Shown in pieces: positions 13,236-28,146 of a stretch of 64,000 bases of DNA (position 1 is its first letter; every line of letters begins with the position of its first letter). Made by a program: the position numbers and the translations under genes. Under the pieces are notes generated by a model. It searched no databases. It had not been told where the DNA came from and saw only the letters and a list, made by a program, of their open reading frames with translations. Source of the DNA: Vespa crabro (Eukaryota; Arthropoda; Insecta; Hymenoptera; Vespidae); assembly GCF_910589235.1 (NCBI RefSeq), contig NC_060972.1, forward strand, positions 2,825,899 through 2,889,898, in the 5' to 3' direction.

Positions 13236-14484
13236 TTGAGTTTCGTATGTCCGTTTGAAGTTTTTATTTGTCGTATTTGTAATCCGTCCGGTGTTGTTTT
13301 ATTATGTATTTTTCGCGTAGGTTTTTACAACGTAGGTCGTCGGAGAAGAGACGGAGATGCGGGCGGACGTTGGAGGCAGACGGCATCCAGTTGTTGAGAA
13401 GAGTTGAAGGCGGGGAGCAGGCAGGAGCAGTAACAGAAACAGAAAAAGAGATAGACGATTTTAATAGAACAGCTTCTCTTTTGTAATCTACAATACCTGT
13501 ATCTCTGACATAACGTCGTTCATTTTTAAGCTTGATTTTCATGTATCTCATGTGCTTCGGTAATTAAATTTCTTTATTATTTTATATAATTATTTAATAG
13601 TTCAAAACGTTATCTTGAAGAAGCAAGAAGGGAAGGAACGAGACGATAAAAAAGAAAAAAGAAAAATAAAAGAAATTAAGGAAAAAAGAAAGAAAAAAAA
13701 CAATATAGAAAATAAACAAAGAACATAATGATAACGTGAACGAATATTTATGTATTGGTTTAAAAAAAACAAAAAAAAACAAAAAAAAACAAAAAGTTTT
13801 TTCTTTTCTAAATAAAATTTATACAGTATTTTCTTACTTCTTTAGAATAACATTCTAATTATCATTCAGATTTTTGTTTCCATTTATATATTTTTTATTT
13901 TCTATTTATAATATACTCTTGTATCTTTTGTAGAATTTGGAGAATATGAAAAAGAATTAATTAAATCCGTTGCATAAGAGAACAAATAAATCAAGCTTTA
14001 ATTTTGAAAGTGGTATGCTTATAACAGAGCGATCTGCTTCTTAGCGATATACAGCTCGGAAAAATAGTTAAGTAGTAATTTGTGCCAGATAACAATAGAA
14101 AATAATAGCCGTTAGAATTTCGTGCATAGCCTGACCATATTAAAGATTTCAATGAGGGACAGATTTGCAGACAGAAAATTGACCGAAAGTTAGTTTTTAA
14201 TAAATTCATTCTAATAAATTCAGTCGTATGTTGATTTTTGTATATATTGATTTTTTGTATTAAAAAAAAAAAAAAAAAATAATAATAACAACAACAACAA
14301 CAACAACAGCAATAATACGATCATCTGATTCGTGTAATTCAATTTAAAAAAATAAGATAAAACTTATCTCAGTTAGCGATGATTCATTTATAAAAAATAA
14401 TTTTTATTTCGAAAGAATTACAAAAAAAAAAAAAAGAAAAACAAAAAATAAATATATGAAAGAAGAAAATACATTTTTATTATA

Positions 14485-14535
<51 letters not shown>

Positions 14536-14857
14536 GATAATATATTTATAATCAGTAAAAAAATGAATATATTTTTAATTTGTCTAATTTATTTCTATTC
14601 GACAGATTACGCAGATCTATTTAACTAAAACTAATTATGTTTATTAATTATGAAATGGAGATATAGAAATGTTTTTCAGTTCGAAGGCTTATATATATAT
14701 ACACGGCCGCACCTCGCGTCAACACGCACGTATAATGTATAGACATGACAAATTTAATATTCATCATGTGGAGAAAGTAAAATAGGTAGAGACAAAGGTT
14801 GAAGCAGAAATAAAGTGTTTAGACATAACATTGCTTTCAGTGTAATAGAAAATTTAG

Positions 14858-14910
<53 letters not shown>

Positions 14911-15381
14911 ATGTATATATTAGTATCAGAGATACATAAGAAAATGATCGAAATCAGATTTTTAGAGAAATCATTTGTTATTGAGTCGAACATATATGAG
15001 TATATATACAATAACGAATTTTTTAAAGAAAACAGAAAAACAAAAAAGAAAAAGGATAGAAATTGGACAAAAAAATCTTTGGGGCGCATAAAGACAAGGT
15101 GATGTTTCGATTTTTTTTTTCTTTTTTTTTTTTTTTTACAATTTACATATATCTCTCAATAATATATGAGAATATGTTAAGCGCAATGTTATGTATATTT
15201 GTATATTTGGAAAATTGCCAATATAATTATACATATATATATATAATTAATATCTTGAATGTTTAAATACAATAAAATCAATTACAAACTCACCCTGCAA
15301 GTCACCCTCTATCCTGGAGGCTCTAATTTGATCATTGTCAAAGTCTCCATCTGTAAATGAAAAAGAAAAAAAAAGAAATAC

Positions 15382-15412
<31 letters not shown>

Positions 15413-15529
15413 TACAACCATTGTTATCACTTTTTCTTTTTTTTTGTTTTTTTTTTGAACATCATTGTCATAATGTAAGATCATTAATTGTAAATTAAAC
15501 GATTGTAATATATAGATAGTATCTACTAA

Positions 15530-15585
<56 letters not shown>

Positions 15586-17477
15586 TAAGAATATATTAAA
15601 TACGTAAGTAAATAGACTGGAACATTAAAACACACATACGCATACACGCATACGTACATACAAATGGTGACAGTTAGAGATCAAGAGATTTGTAACTGTA
15701 TAAGAAGGAAAGATGAGAAATTCCATACGTCGGGGATACCGAAGACGGCATTCGGAGGCCATGACATACTGTTATTTGACCGACTCCTTTCTTCTTTAAG
15801 AGAACGCAATATCTACATTTGTGTCGATCGGATACTCGATGCGACATCTTTACGGATAAGTGATTCTACCAGACGTTTACGAAGAAAGTCTCTACCTACG
15901 GATAGACGACGACTATTGACCATCACCACTCGACATATTTCTTCTTGAACAAATCGCCGACATGAAACTTCTTGTGTTGAGTTACAACAAAATTCCCATC
16001 ATTAAAAAGAAAATTCATCGAAATAATCATTATAAATTTTCAGATAAACATTATTATCGACGATTTCAATATATTCAATATAATAATTTTTAACTGAATA
16101 TCTATTTGTCTGGTTATAAATTTTTTTTTTACAAATTTTTATTATACTATAATATCGTTTGTTTTATTTAAATGACTTCTATTTTTTATTTTTTCTTTTT
16201 TAAATTTCGATACTAACAAATCTCTTAAAATTTCTAATAATATCTCGATGACAATGTTAATTTCATTATGAACATAATCGTTCGATAATAATGTATTAAG
16301 TAAAGTAAAATAATTATCGTGATAATATAATAATTAAATATGATAATTATTATTTTAGAGATAGAGATTGAATAGAATTTGGATTAATTTTAGGAATTAC
16401 AAAAAATGATTTACGTGATCTATATTTCTAGAAACATCTTCACATTTGTTATATCCGTTCGATACAAGTTGTATTACAAGAGTTACCGATTTGGTATATA
16501 AGTCTCGTTGTAACGGGATCACATTTGCGGTCTAATGGAACTATGTGTGTGAGTGTGTGTGTGTGTGTGGGCTATGTAAGGTGGTAGCCCGTGATGATAT
16601 AGCGGTGAAACTCTGTCGCGTTCAAGACCTGACCCCCTATCACACGAGGTCACACGTCGATTAAACGTTTCTTTGCGATTAAGGATACACTTTGTAGATC
16701 ATTAAATGCAATAGAAATCTACGATGGGTTTTATAATAATGTGATTTTTAAAATCAAATAAAAAATAATCGTCGATTATTCTTCCTCGAGATTTTTTTAC
16801 AATAATTTGTTCTTCATTTTCTTCCTATTTTCTTTGTCGTAAAACAATTTTATAATTTTTTTTTCTTTCTTTTTCTTTTTTTCTTTTTTTTTTTTTTTTT
16901 TTTTCAAATTGTAAAAACACTTTTTCGTACGATCCTTCATTTGTTTCATTTAACTCTATATAGGATAATTCAATTGTAATTTATCATGGTGTCATTAAAA
17001 ATGTCAAATTAAAGTTATAACTTTTAAACGTGATTGTTAACGATTATCTTTAAAAATGAAAAGTAAAAAGAAATAGATTGTAGACAGTACATTTTACTAC
17101 GTGATATTATTTTGTCTTAATGTTCTTACATGTTTTTCTTAGAAATTCTACTCGTAATGATCGGTTAAAAAAATGAATGACGTAGTAAGAGTAACATAGT
17201 CGCTATATTACCTGTTCCCACGACAGAACACTTTCTCTCTCGTACTTGGCGCTTGTGTACCTGAATTCACAATATTTCATGCACTTTTCAATGCTACCGC
17301 ATGTATAATACAATCGATAATCTATTTGCAAAACTCATTATAACTAATAATACATTTAACATTATTTTTATTGTGAACTCGAGCGAAAAAAAGAAGAAGA
17401 GAAAAAAAACGAACAAACAAACAAACTTCGTATAAAAAATTTGTAGCAGAAAATATCTCGTTCACGGTTCTTTTTTT

Positions 17478-17508
<31 letters not shown>

Positions 17509-19192
17509 TTTATAATTTACTCGATTTTAAACTTAAAATTATTTCTTTGAAGTTTTTAACTCTTTTTTTTTTTGTTTTTCTTTCTTTCCTTTTAATTTAC
17601 ACAAAATAGAAGAGTTTATATTGGAAAAAATTTTGATCAGAAGGCGTTCATTAGATATTTTTTTTATTTATTCTTTATTTGATTTTAAAATTACTCTTTC
17701 GAAAGTTTTAAAATCTTTAGAATTTATATGTAAACTGTATATATTAGAAAGTTCATCAGTTCTTTCGTTTATTACTTATTCGATTTAAAGCTAATTTGTT
17801 TTCTATCGTTAAAAATCTTAAAATTCAAGTAAAAAGAGACATTATTAAAAAAAAAAAAAAAAGAAAAGAAAACATAATCGATTTCTTCTTCCCTTCTGAA
17901 TTGAACTTGTCTATTGTTAAAATCAAGTAAGAAGCAAAATTTCACTCACATTGATATTGAGATAGTATTTCCGTAATGAAATATCTTCGCTTCGCGCGCA
18001 AAACAATTTTATCCTTTCTTATGATCCTCATGATCGCACGACTATCAATATTTCACGTCGTTCAAAATGTAATAAAAATCTTACGAGAGATCAATTCCTG
18101 GTTCGACGTCTCCTTCGAGTTTTATAGTACATACTTTCTACTTTTTCTCTTAAGTCATCGTTTTACAACGTAATCCCTAAGAGTTTTAACCCTAACAGGA
18201 ACAACGTGAAACAATATTTGATTCAATTCATTTCGGTTCTTTTCTTTTTCATTTAAAAAATATATTATTTTTTAAATAAACAATTTACAATTCATTGATC
18301 AATATAAAAATTAATAATCATATAAAATCTATATATTATAAGGATATTTTATTTATATATTTAAAATATTACTTGATATAATAAATAAAATATTAATATA
18401 GTATAGTATTAATGATAGTTAATTATATACGCGTACACTTATATATGGGATATAAAAAAAAAATAGAAAAAGATCACATCAAAATTGACTGAGAATAGGC
18501 TAATTATAGGAGATAATATGATATATAAAATAATTATATATAGTATCAAGAGTAAAATTATGTTATATTATAACTTTCGCGTATACGAGAAGACGTATAA
18601 TATGGTGAAAGATTTGGAAAGGAAAGTCCATTGTTTTCAGTATTCAAAGTATTTTTTGTTGTCCACTTCGCTATAAATGTTACCATGATAATGAGAAAGG
18701 ATAGGATTTGTAACCGCACGAGAGAAGAACATCGCATACCAAAGATGTGTTTTAACCGATTGTACCTACCACTTATTCCATCCAGTCGCACGTGTAGCGT
18801 ATAGCAAATACTATAAAACCGCAAACACAATAAAAGAAGATGGCGCATATCTTACCGAGGTTCTTAGCTCTAGAAATTCTAAATTTAAAACGTATCCTTG
18901 CGAATCTAATTTGTAATATATAAATTTAATCATTTCGCATTATCTTTTCTTTTCTTTTTTTTTTCTTTTTTTTGTTCTTTTTTTCTTTTTCTTTCTCTTT
19001 TTTTCTATCTTTACTATAAACTACAATTAAATAGCATTCTGTACGATATAATTATATAATAATATTTTAAGTAGCATATCAAATTATTCAAAATTACTTT
19101 CTTATCAAATATTGTGCGACTATATATAGGTATATTATAATTATATTCATATTGAATATAAATTATAATAATTAATGTCAATTGAAATAAAT

Positions 19193-19244
<52 letters not shown>

Positions 19245-19458
19245 TATTTTGTTGACTAATTAAAAATATAAAAACAAATTAAATCATTTATACGTACATC
19301 CTCCGGTCTTCACATATATTATATATTCTTTTATGTAATTATTTGAAAAAAAGTAAAAAAAAGAAAAAAAAAAAGAAAGAAATAAAAAAAAATGAAGATA
19401 AACTCTATAACTAACCGGAATATATCCATTCAATTAATTGTTACGTAGCTGCATAATA

Positions 19459-19505
<47 letters not shown>

Positions 19506-20286
19506 CAATAGAAAAAAGAAGAATGCAAGGAAATGCAGGATACATAAAAAATGAAAAAAAAAAGGCATTAAGGTGTACAATGCACACTCAAGATTGGATC
19601 CTAGATATTTACGGTCTATCGCTCTGTTGGTCAACTTTAAAATAAGGCTCCACTAAATGATTCTTAACTTCTTAATTTAACGTAGCGTGAAGATGTTTTT
19701 ATACATATACACACATATATATATATAAAAATTCTAACGGAGTATATACGAGGAATGATTTCATTTATTGATCGAACAAAATCTAAAATCGATTGATCTA
19801 TGATTCCACTTTCTCTGTAAATACGTGATTTGATTGTCATATTAAATGTTTTTTGAAAGTGCATATATACCGGCTACAATATCAGCTTTGCGAATATGAT
19901 TTCTTTTTAAATATTAATAAATTGTTTATTTTTGTGTATACACACACATATATATAAGATATAAAATATAATAATACAATAGTTAATAAAATAACGAAAG
20001 ATAAAGAGAAAGTGTAAATCTATACTCTTCGAAAAGCAATCCATGATATGAATTACATTTCCTCCAACTGTTTCATCATATTAATTAAATAATGAAATGT
20101 CCATCACTTTATAAGGTGATTCAATGATTGTATAAAAGGAACAAGAAAAGAAAAAAAAGTAATAGATATACATGGTGTCATCCGAATGGTGACTTCATAG
20201 TGCAAAGTATTAAGTTAAATAGGAAAAGGAAATGGAAAACATTACATGATAATGAAATGTTTACGAAGTGACATCAGGTTCTTGAT

Positions 20287-20322
<36 letters not shown>

Positions 20323-22471
20323 AAAAAAAAGGAGAAAAAAAAGAGAAAAAAAAGAAGAGGAAGAAGAAGAAGAAAAATTACTCTTCCTCGCTTAGAACGA
20401 TTAGCGTTAAATAAAATGGTAGTGTTGTCAACAGTAATGTAAACAGGTAATGTTTAATGAAAATTAGTCGTTTCACGATTGACGATTTCTTCCGCCTACT
20501 TTTCCTTCGACATGGCATTAGCTTATGTTATGAGAATAGCGTAGGAGAGGATAGGGGAAGTGAGAGACTAATCGGGACACACCCGGTATATATCATGAAA
20601 GAATGCTGCGACGTTTGGCGATACCACGTTATACACATGTACTCATGCGATTTCACCGCGGATTTCCATGCACGGATTAACTATGTGACTATTTAACGCG
20701 TGCGAAACCACCATCGTACTATACTCCATCGAATGATTACATCAGTAATATCTCCAAGTATATGTCATAAATCATGTTGATTTATATCCCTCTTCGTCAC
20801 TCCACCCTCGTTCTCACTCTATTCCCTTCTCTAAAAAAAACCAAAACAAAAAAAAAATGAACGAACAAACAAAAATATCTTCTCGAAATATATCATTTGT
20901 CTTAATAATTCTTTTCTTTTTTCTCTGTCTTTGTTTTTTTTTTTCTTTCATATATACATATATATATATATTTGAAATAGATAGATAAAAATGGATAAAA
21001 CTTTGAAATCAATTCTTAGATCAGATTAATATTTAAATTATGAATTATAATTACTAATTAATGATCATGTCAAGATTAGTTGACCTAATTCAAGAATACG
21101 ATTGAACGTTTCTCGGTTGCCGATCAACCTGTACCAGGATTGGATTTAAGAGTGACCTTCTTTTTTGAGCGAAAGTTTACTTGCCTTCGGACTCTACCAG
21201 CTAAGGATTTCATTAATTGCTGATAGTTAAATTCTTTTTCATTTCTTTCTTTCTTTTTTTCTCTTTTTTCTTTTTTCTTTTCTTTTTTTTCTTTTTTTTC
21301 TTTTTTTTTTTTTTTTTTTTTTTTATTACGATTCAAACATATGAAAGAATTTCGTAGAAAAATATTTTATATCTGAACATGCATACTTATATATATATAT
21401 ATATATGTAAAAAAATATATAAGTAAATATATATTACTTATATGTATTTTAAATATCACACATCATTTCGATTATCTTTCAGGATGTTCATTGCTGATAA
21501 TAAAGATATAAAAAGCTGTCTGATGAATAAATATAAAAAAAAAAAAAAAAAAAAAATAAAAGAAACAGAAAGAAGGAAACGTTAATATTAATCGACATTT
21601 AGTATACTTTGGCAATCGCTTAAGATCTCATGCGATAGGAGGAGTATCGTTGAAGGTAGAAGAGCGATAGTATGCATCGAGAAGAAAGTCAGAGCTCTTT
21701 ATTGAATAAGATTGGAATTGGAGAGTTGCAGAAACCAATTTCACTTAATGTAAGTGTGGATAAAATCGTACGTTCAACAACGTTGATTAATAAATAAATG
21801 ATTTAAGAACGGTAATCTGTTAGATACAGCTATATCTCGAATTCTATTGAACCCAATTAAATCCAATTCAATTTCTTTTTCATTTCTTTTTTTCTTTTTT
21901 TTTTTTTTTTCTTCCTCTTCTTCCTCCTATTCTTAAAATACATCATATTAAATTATTTTCAAATAATACAAACATTATAAAATTTATTAATAATTAAATA
22001 ATTAAAATTAATTATCAATTGAAATATTATTTGTTATATATGATATTGCGTCTACACGTATATGTACTCTTTGAAAACATATAACCTTTTTCATAATGAA
22101 TCAAAGACGGTTCTTCCAGTTTGGGCCCTATTCAGGTTAACAGTGTGTGCCCAATGCTCGCATCCATGAACAGTAAGGATGTAGGCCGAGCCCGATAGCC
22201 CCAGGGTTATAACGGGTCGGCACACTAACTTCTGTATATTTCCTCATCGGCTCGTCAATAATTCATACAAATATTTGCATCTTATCGGTTAGAGTCGTTG
22301 CAACATTAATTGCATTTTCCATTGTTCCTTTTTAGTTAGTTAGTTAAAAACTAATAATATCTTATCTCTCGTTATACTTCAATAAGATACATCACTCGAC
22401 TTATCACGAATTATTACAGCTTTATAACAGTATATTCAATTTTTTTATATACTTTTATAAAATAAGATATT

Positions 22472-22533
<62 letters not shown>

Positions 22534-23171
22534 CCAATGAAAAGATATCAAGTAATCATATATGCATGATTAATAAATTAGGAAGGCTCGTTTGTTCTAT
22601 TGGTCACACTTATACAATTTAAGATGAGTCCAAAGTTTCTAAGTGATTTTAAAAATCTATAAGGTATTTTTTTTTTTTTCTTTTTTTTTTTAATTTTGGG
22701 CTAACTTCTTTCCTTTGTTTTTGTTTTCTTTTTTTCTTTTTTTAGATCGTCAAACTACAAGGCTAGAAATTTTTTTACAATCTGAACGTTCTCATAATAG
22801 AGTAACTGATATATATGTATATATATATATATACATATAATAGTTATATAAAAGTTAATAATAATTCGAATCTATATATATTGTATGTCTTGAATGATAC
22901 GAAAAGGCTTCTTCGTTCGAATCACAGACATTACAGCTTTCTCCGCGGAATACAAGGCGGAACCGAAAGCAAAATCGGTCATTCAAAGTGAAGATGCTTC
23001 TTCCAGTTGATGAACCAGTGAAAATTCACCCATCTGCTTCTTTCTGCTTATTCTCTCTTATAGAAAAAGATACTTTCTTACAAAGAATTAACCTACATCG
23101 ATGACCTAAATATTTTCAATCGCTTTTAAGTCGATTTCCTTTTATTTCTTTTTTTTTTTCATTCTCTTTCT

Positions 23172-23218
<47 letters not shown>

Positions 23219-25154
23219 GTCTTCAATAAAAATTAATTCGTTCTCTATTCATATCTATCAATATCCCTATTCATACTTTCGTCGTTATCATGATCTCAAA
23301 AGAACAAGACTATATCTACGGTTAATCAAATTCATACGATTTTGTAGTTTTGTATTTTTTTTTAAATTCGATTATTCCTTTATTTTTTTTCCTTTTCTTT
23401 TTTTTACTCTTTGTCAGTTCTTCTTCTTCTTTTTTTTTTCTAGCTTTGCTTTTAACAAATATACCAGAGTGTTTTTTAATATTGTTATTTGTGAGAAGTA
23501 AGATTTTTAAAATGTGATCTTTCTAATTACGTTCCGCGAAAAGTCAATGAGCATTGGGTGCCAAAATTATGAAAATTAATATTATTTTATATTATTTTCA
23601 TGCGTTTTATTTAACACAATGAAAATTTCAAAACAAATATTTCTATTATATTCCTAAACTTTTACGTTTGTTTAATTAATCCATTAGCAATATTTATCGA
23701 TTCAATAAAATGTTAAATCAATATGTTAAATTAAATATCTAAGGATTTGTATAGAGTTACTTACGTCATAAGAAAAAGTTTAGAAAATTATCACGATAAA
23801 GAGTGAGAGTTTACAATATGCGTACAATACTATAATCTTATTGTAAATGTATTCTTCTTGCTGGATCTATCGTGAAATAGAAAATATGAAATAATAAAAA
23901 TATTTGATAACATATGATTATCAATGATCTAACAAGCAAATCTAAATAATTAATCTTATTGTTAAGAACAAATTCTAATCTGTCGCATTAGTTTTTATAT
24001 CTTTTTTTTTTTTTTAGCATAATATCGAGCACATAGTGTCGCGTTGGTACGTCGAGAAACCACGATGACTCTCGAGGGAAAGCATGAGAATTACATCAGT
24101 CCTTTGGCGTCGCACCTTCACAGTTTCCCAGACACTTTCTATGCAATGTTTCGTTTCGTTTAGTTTCGTTTCGTTTCGTTTCGTCGTTCCTGTTACTTGT
24201 GTATGAATGATTTCGCATCGTTAAACCACATATATACAATGACAATGTATATTTGTTGATTTCGTGTGCACATTGCACACGTGCAACAAATAAAAATTTG
24301 TCTCTCTTTCTCTCTCTTTGCTGCTCTGGAATTACATTTGTCGAATAGTCATTTCGCAAGGGTATAATAGTGTATTCTCGATGGATACCATTCTTTAATC
24401 AGAAAGCTTCAAAGATGGCGCGTATGTCAAGAAGAAAACCATATAGAATACCATAAAAGACTTGACAACTTGATAATAAATTGATTGATCATTTTATTGT
24501 TGATGTAAAATGTCTCATTCTATCAATAGAATTCTTTCATCTATATTTTATATAATAATTTTTCTCTCTAATCCTATTTCTCTATATTTCTCTCTCTCTC
24601 TATAATATACATACTCTACGAATATTTCTATCTCATACAAAATAATATGAAACGAAAGAGATTGTCTCGTTGTAGAGGCGACGCTTTCAGCCTCCGGGCA
24701 AGCCTTGACAAGAATGTATAAGGAGTACTGGGTTTCTCTTCTACTCTATCAATATCCCCCACCTCTTATCTTATTTTCTCAACTATTATCTCGATCTCAT
24801 TGAAAGATAAAGGGACTAATCAATTTTTTTTCTCTTATTTAATTTCATATACCTTTCGACGTGTTTCAAATTTCATCGTATTCAAATGCACCAAAGGAAA
24901 AAGAAGTTCCTATGTTTTTCTTGTTTTTTTTTTCTTTTTTTTTAATTTTGCTACGATTTAAAAAAAAAAAAAAAAAAAAACAGGATTTTTTGATCGATAT
25001 ATAAAATTATCTGAGAACTATCATTACTATCCTACCTTTTGTATTTCATCAAGACAAATTGGAAAATAAATATCTATGATCTTCTTCTTAACATTCAATC
25101 CAGTTTTAATAACTTGCAAGTTAAAAATATTCAAAGTATTCTAACTCTCCTTTA

Positions 25155-25192
<38 letters not shown>

Positions 25193-25649
25193 CTCTTTCT
25201 CCCTTCTTTTCTTTCTTTCTTTTTTTTTTTATCTGGTCTCAATTATTTGCATTAAGGGCAAGAAGAATGTAATGTTACAAAAAAATACTTTCTTCTTATT
25301 CTCCACAATAAAACTCGAAATGATCTTGAATCTTGACCCTATTGACTTGTGTAATATCTATAAAAAAAATATATATATATATAACAATGACTTAACAAAT
25401 ACTTGAAACTTTCAATGTTAAAAACCTAAAGCAGTATTAACAATTTCTTGTTATAACAACGATAAGGGTTTTGAACTCGAAAGGAAAAGATATTTCCAGG
25501 AAGTAATTGAAGTAATCGGAGAAATGTGAAAGAAAAAAAATAAGAAAGAAAATAAGTATGAAAAAAATAGAAGGAAAGAAAAGTGAAACACCACACAGTA
25601 GACATGTAATATGGTGAAGGTAAAATAGTCCCGGCTATATATCTAATAT

Positions 25650-25699
<50 letters not shown>

Positions 25700-26505
25700 G
25701 TATATATATATTAATCGTGCGTACGGTTAACGTAAGTAAGTATGTACATGTAACATGCAATTTGGATCGCGTGTAAAACCGTATTTACACGGTTCGAAGA
25801 GTACAGGTAGAAGAATCATCTCTAAATTGTTAACATCGTCTATAACTATCCTAATATTGTTAAAATATATTCATTTTTAGGGGATAAGAAAAATTATTTA
25901 ATCTCTCCTTCCCTTTTCTCACGTTGTGCTTATTTTAGTCGTTGAAAAAAGGAAATAAAAAAAAAAAAAAAAAGAAATAATAATGATAATAATAATAAAA
26001 AAAAATGAGAAGAAAAAAAGTTACATCGAGACGGAGAAAGTTTTCCCCTAGTAGAAAATATTTATCCCTAAATCGCATCCAATAAATAAGAATGATATTT
26101 TTATTTTTGTGATGAGACAATTTCCCCCGCCCCCTTTCCTTCTGTAAAACCTTCTGTAAAAAAAAATGATAAGTTATTTGTACGATTTATTTATTCGTAA
26201 AGTGTAAAAACATTTTACGCGAATTCACGAATAATCCTTTATATGTAATTTTTCAATTTCCTTTAAAATAAAAAAAAAAAAAATAAAAAAAAAAAAATAA
26301 CTCTATATCGATCCCTTACAGTCCATACACATAGATCGAAAAACCGCTGATCCTATATTAGATCGAATTTTTGTTTTTATCGGATGGATCGACATGGAGA
26401 AATAAAAGGCAAAAGAAGAAGAAGAAGAAAAAAAAGATAAGAAGAAAAGAAAAAGGATTAAAAGAAAAAGAAATTAAATATATAATTGAAAGAAATGATT
26501 CAAAT

Positions 26506-26549
<44 letters not shown>

Positions 26550-26702
26550 ATCTTTTCGCAATTGTTACGTTATTCTCACAAAACAGTTCTACGTAATACA
26601 TAAGAATGCTCCTATTTCTTTTGATATCGTCAACACAATACAAGTATTACATATATCCTATCCAAGTTGAAAAAAGACAGAGAAAAAGAGAGAAAGAGAG
26701 AC

Positions 26703-26744
<42 letters not shown>

Positions 26745-28112
26745 AGTATGTAGATGTCTTCCTTTTAATGAAAATCCCACGTTACAAATTAGGCGAATCC
26801 TCTCGCTTTGCTCATTACGGTGCTTTTAACGATAAAGAAGAAAAAGAAAAAAGAGATGAAGAAAAAGAAGAGGATCTTTACACGACGTAACCGTTATTAT
26901 TTACTCAGTCAGTCAGCTACAAGATACTTTCATCCTTATGCAACGGAACCAGATGCTATCTACCTTCCTCTCTTTCCAACGCTTACCTTTGCGAAATCAT
27001 CGAGCCAAACTCTTGGAAACTATTCTCAACTATCTCATCTTTCGATTCGCATCAGTAAATATCTGATCTTTTTCCTCTTCTTTTTTTTCTTTTCTTTTCT
27101 TTTCTATTTTTTTTTTTTTTCCTTTCGTCGATCATAAATGGGGGTGAAAATTTCCAAAAATAACTTCCTCGATGATAGTTGGCGTGATTCAATCTCGTGA
27201 TTGGAATAAAGGAAAAAAGAAAAAGAAAAAAAAAAAAAAAAGAAAAAAGAAAAATTTTAACTTTAAATTTATTAAGATAATTCGAAGTTGATACGTTGGT
27301 TTTCACCTTTCGCGATAATAATTAAATGATTTTACAGCTTGTACACGCACTTCCGTTTTCTTATATAACTTTTCGTGTAAATAAAAGAAAATAAAAGTGA
27401 TCGATCCATTCGATTCTAGATATATTATGTAAGATATACTTTGATATATTTGTATTCGTTATTTTTGTGTAATACCTATTTATAATTTATTATTTTACCT
27501 CGTCGATTCGTTTAATGATGATCAAAATAATAATACATTGTTAGATCTGTACGTATACTTTTACAGTTTTTATCAGCTTAGTTTTTCCTATTTATACTTA
27601 AGAATCGCGATGTAACACGAAAGGTTTTTCTTCTTTTTTTTTTTTTCTTTTTCCTTTTTATTTTCTTTTTTCTTTTTCTTCTTTCTTAGAAAGGCCAGTG
27701 AAAGCATCAACTACTAATCTAATTTGACACGCCAGGGTATTGAGAACTTTTATCAGATTTTTCTTACAATTATTAATTGACGTCTTAACGTACATCATCG
27801 TATTTTATATATTTAATTATGTATAAATAGCTAATTAAATAAATTTGTAACTACAAAAGAGATATTTTTCTTTTCTTGTTTGTTTCTCTTCTTTTTTTTT
27901 TTCGTATCCATATCGTAATACAAAAGAATCGATTTTAAATAAAACTATGTAATTGAACGAGCCTCAAAATTTAAATATCATTTCAGTTTAATAATTTTTA
28001 AATATATCCTTAAAAGAAAGAACAGTGTCATTTCGTAAGAAAATGATCCAACTGATACACACAAAATTTAGATATTATTTATTACGAATATTTCTACATT
28101 TTTTGAAAGTTA

Positions 28113-28146
<34 letters not shown>

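Larger units (their letters stand above)
12678..15293 (-). other. Intron 2 of giant gene, with repeats and one GC-richer island
   Basis: It contains GA repeats (12975-13072), poly-T (13204-13234), an A9C repeat (13768-13794) and AT repeats (14488-14532, 14860-14906). The island 13310-13450 is much richer in G and C than its surroundings. No spliceable in-frame coding exon was convincing. Confidence 0.6.

Noticed and set aside
14754..15102. Overlapping frames on both strands encoding YIYIYI runs
   Set aside because: Products of the AT microsatellite at 14860-14906.
20457..20696. 79-codon plus-strand frame in a GC-richer patch
   Set aside because: No recognisable domain or splice context; treated as part of an intronic island.
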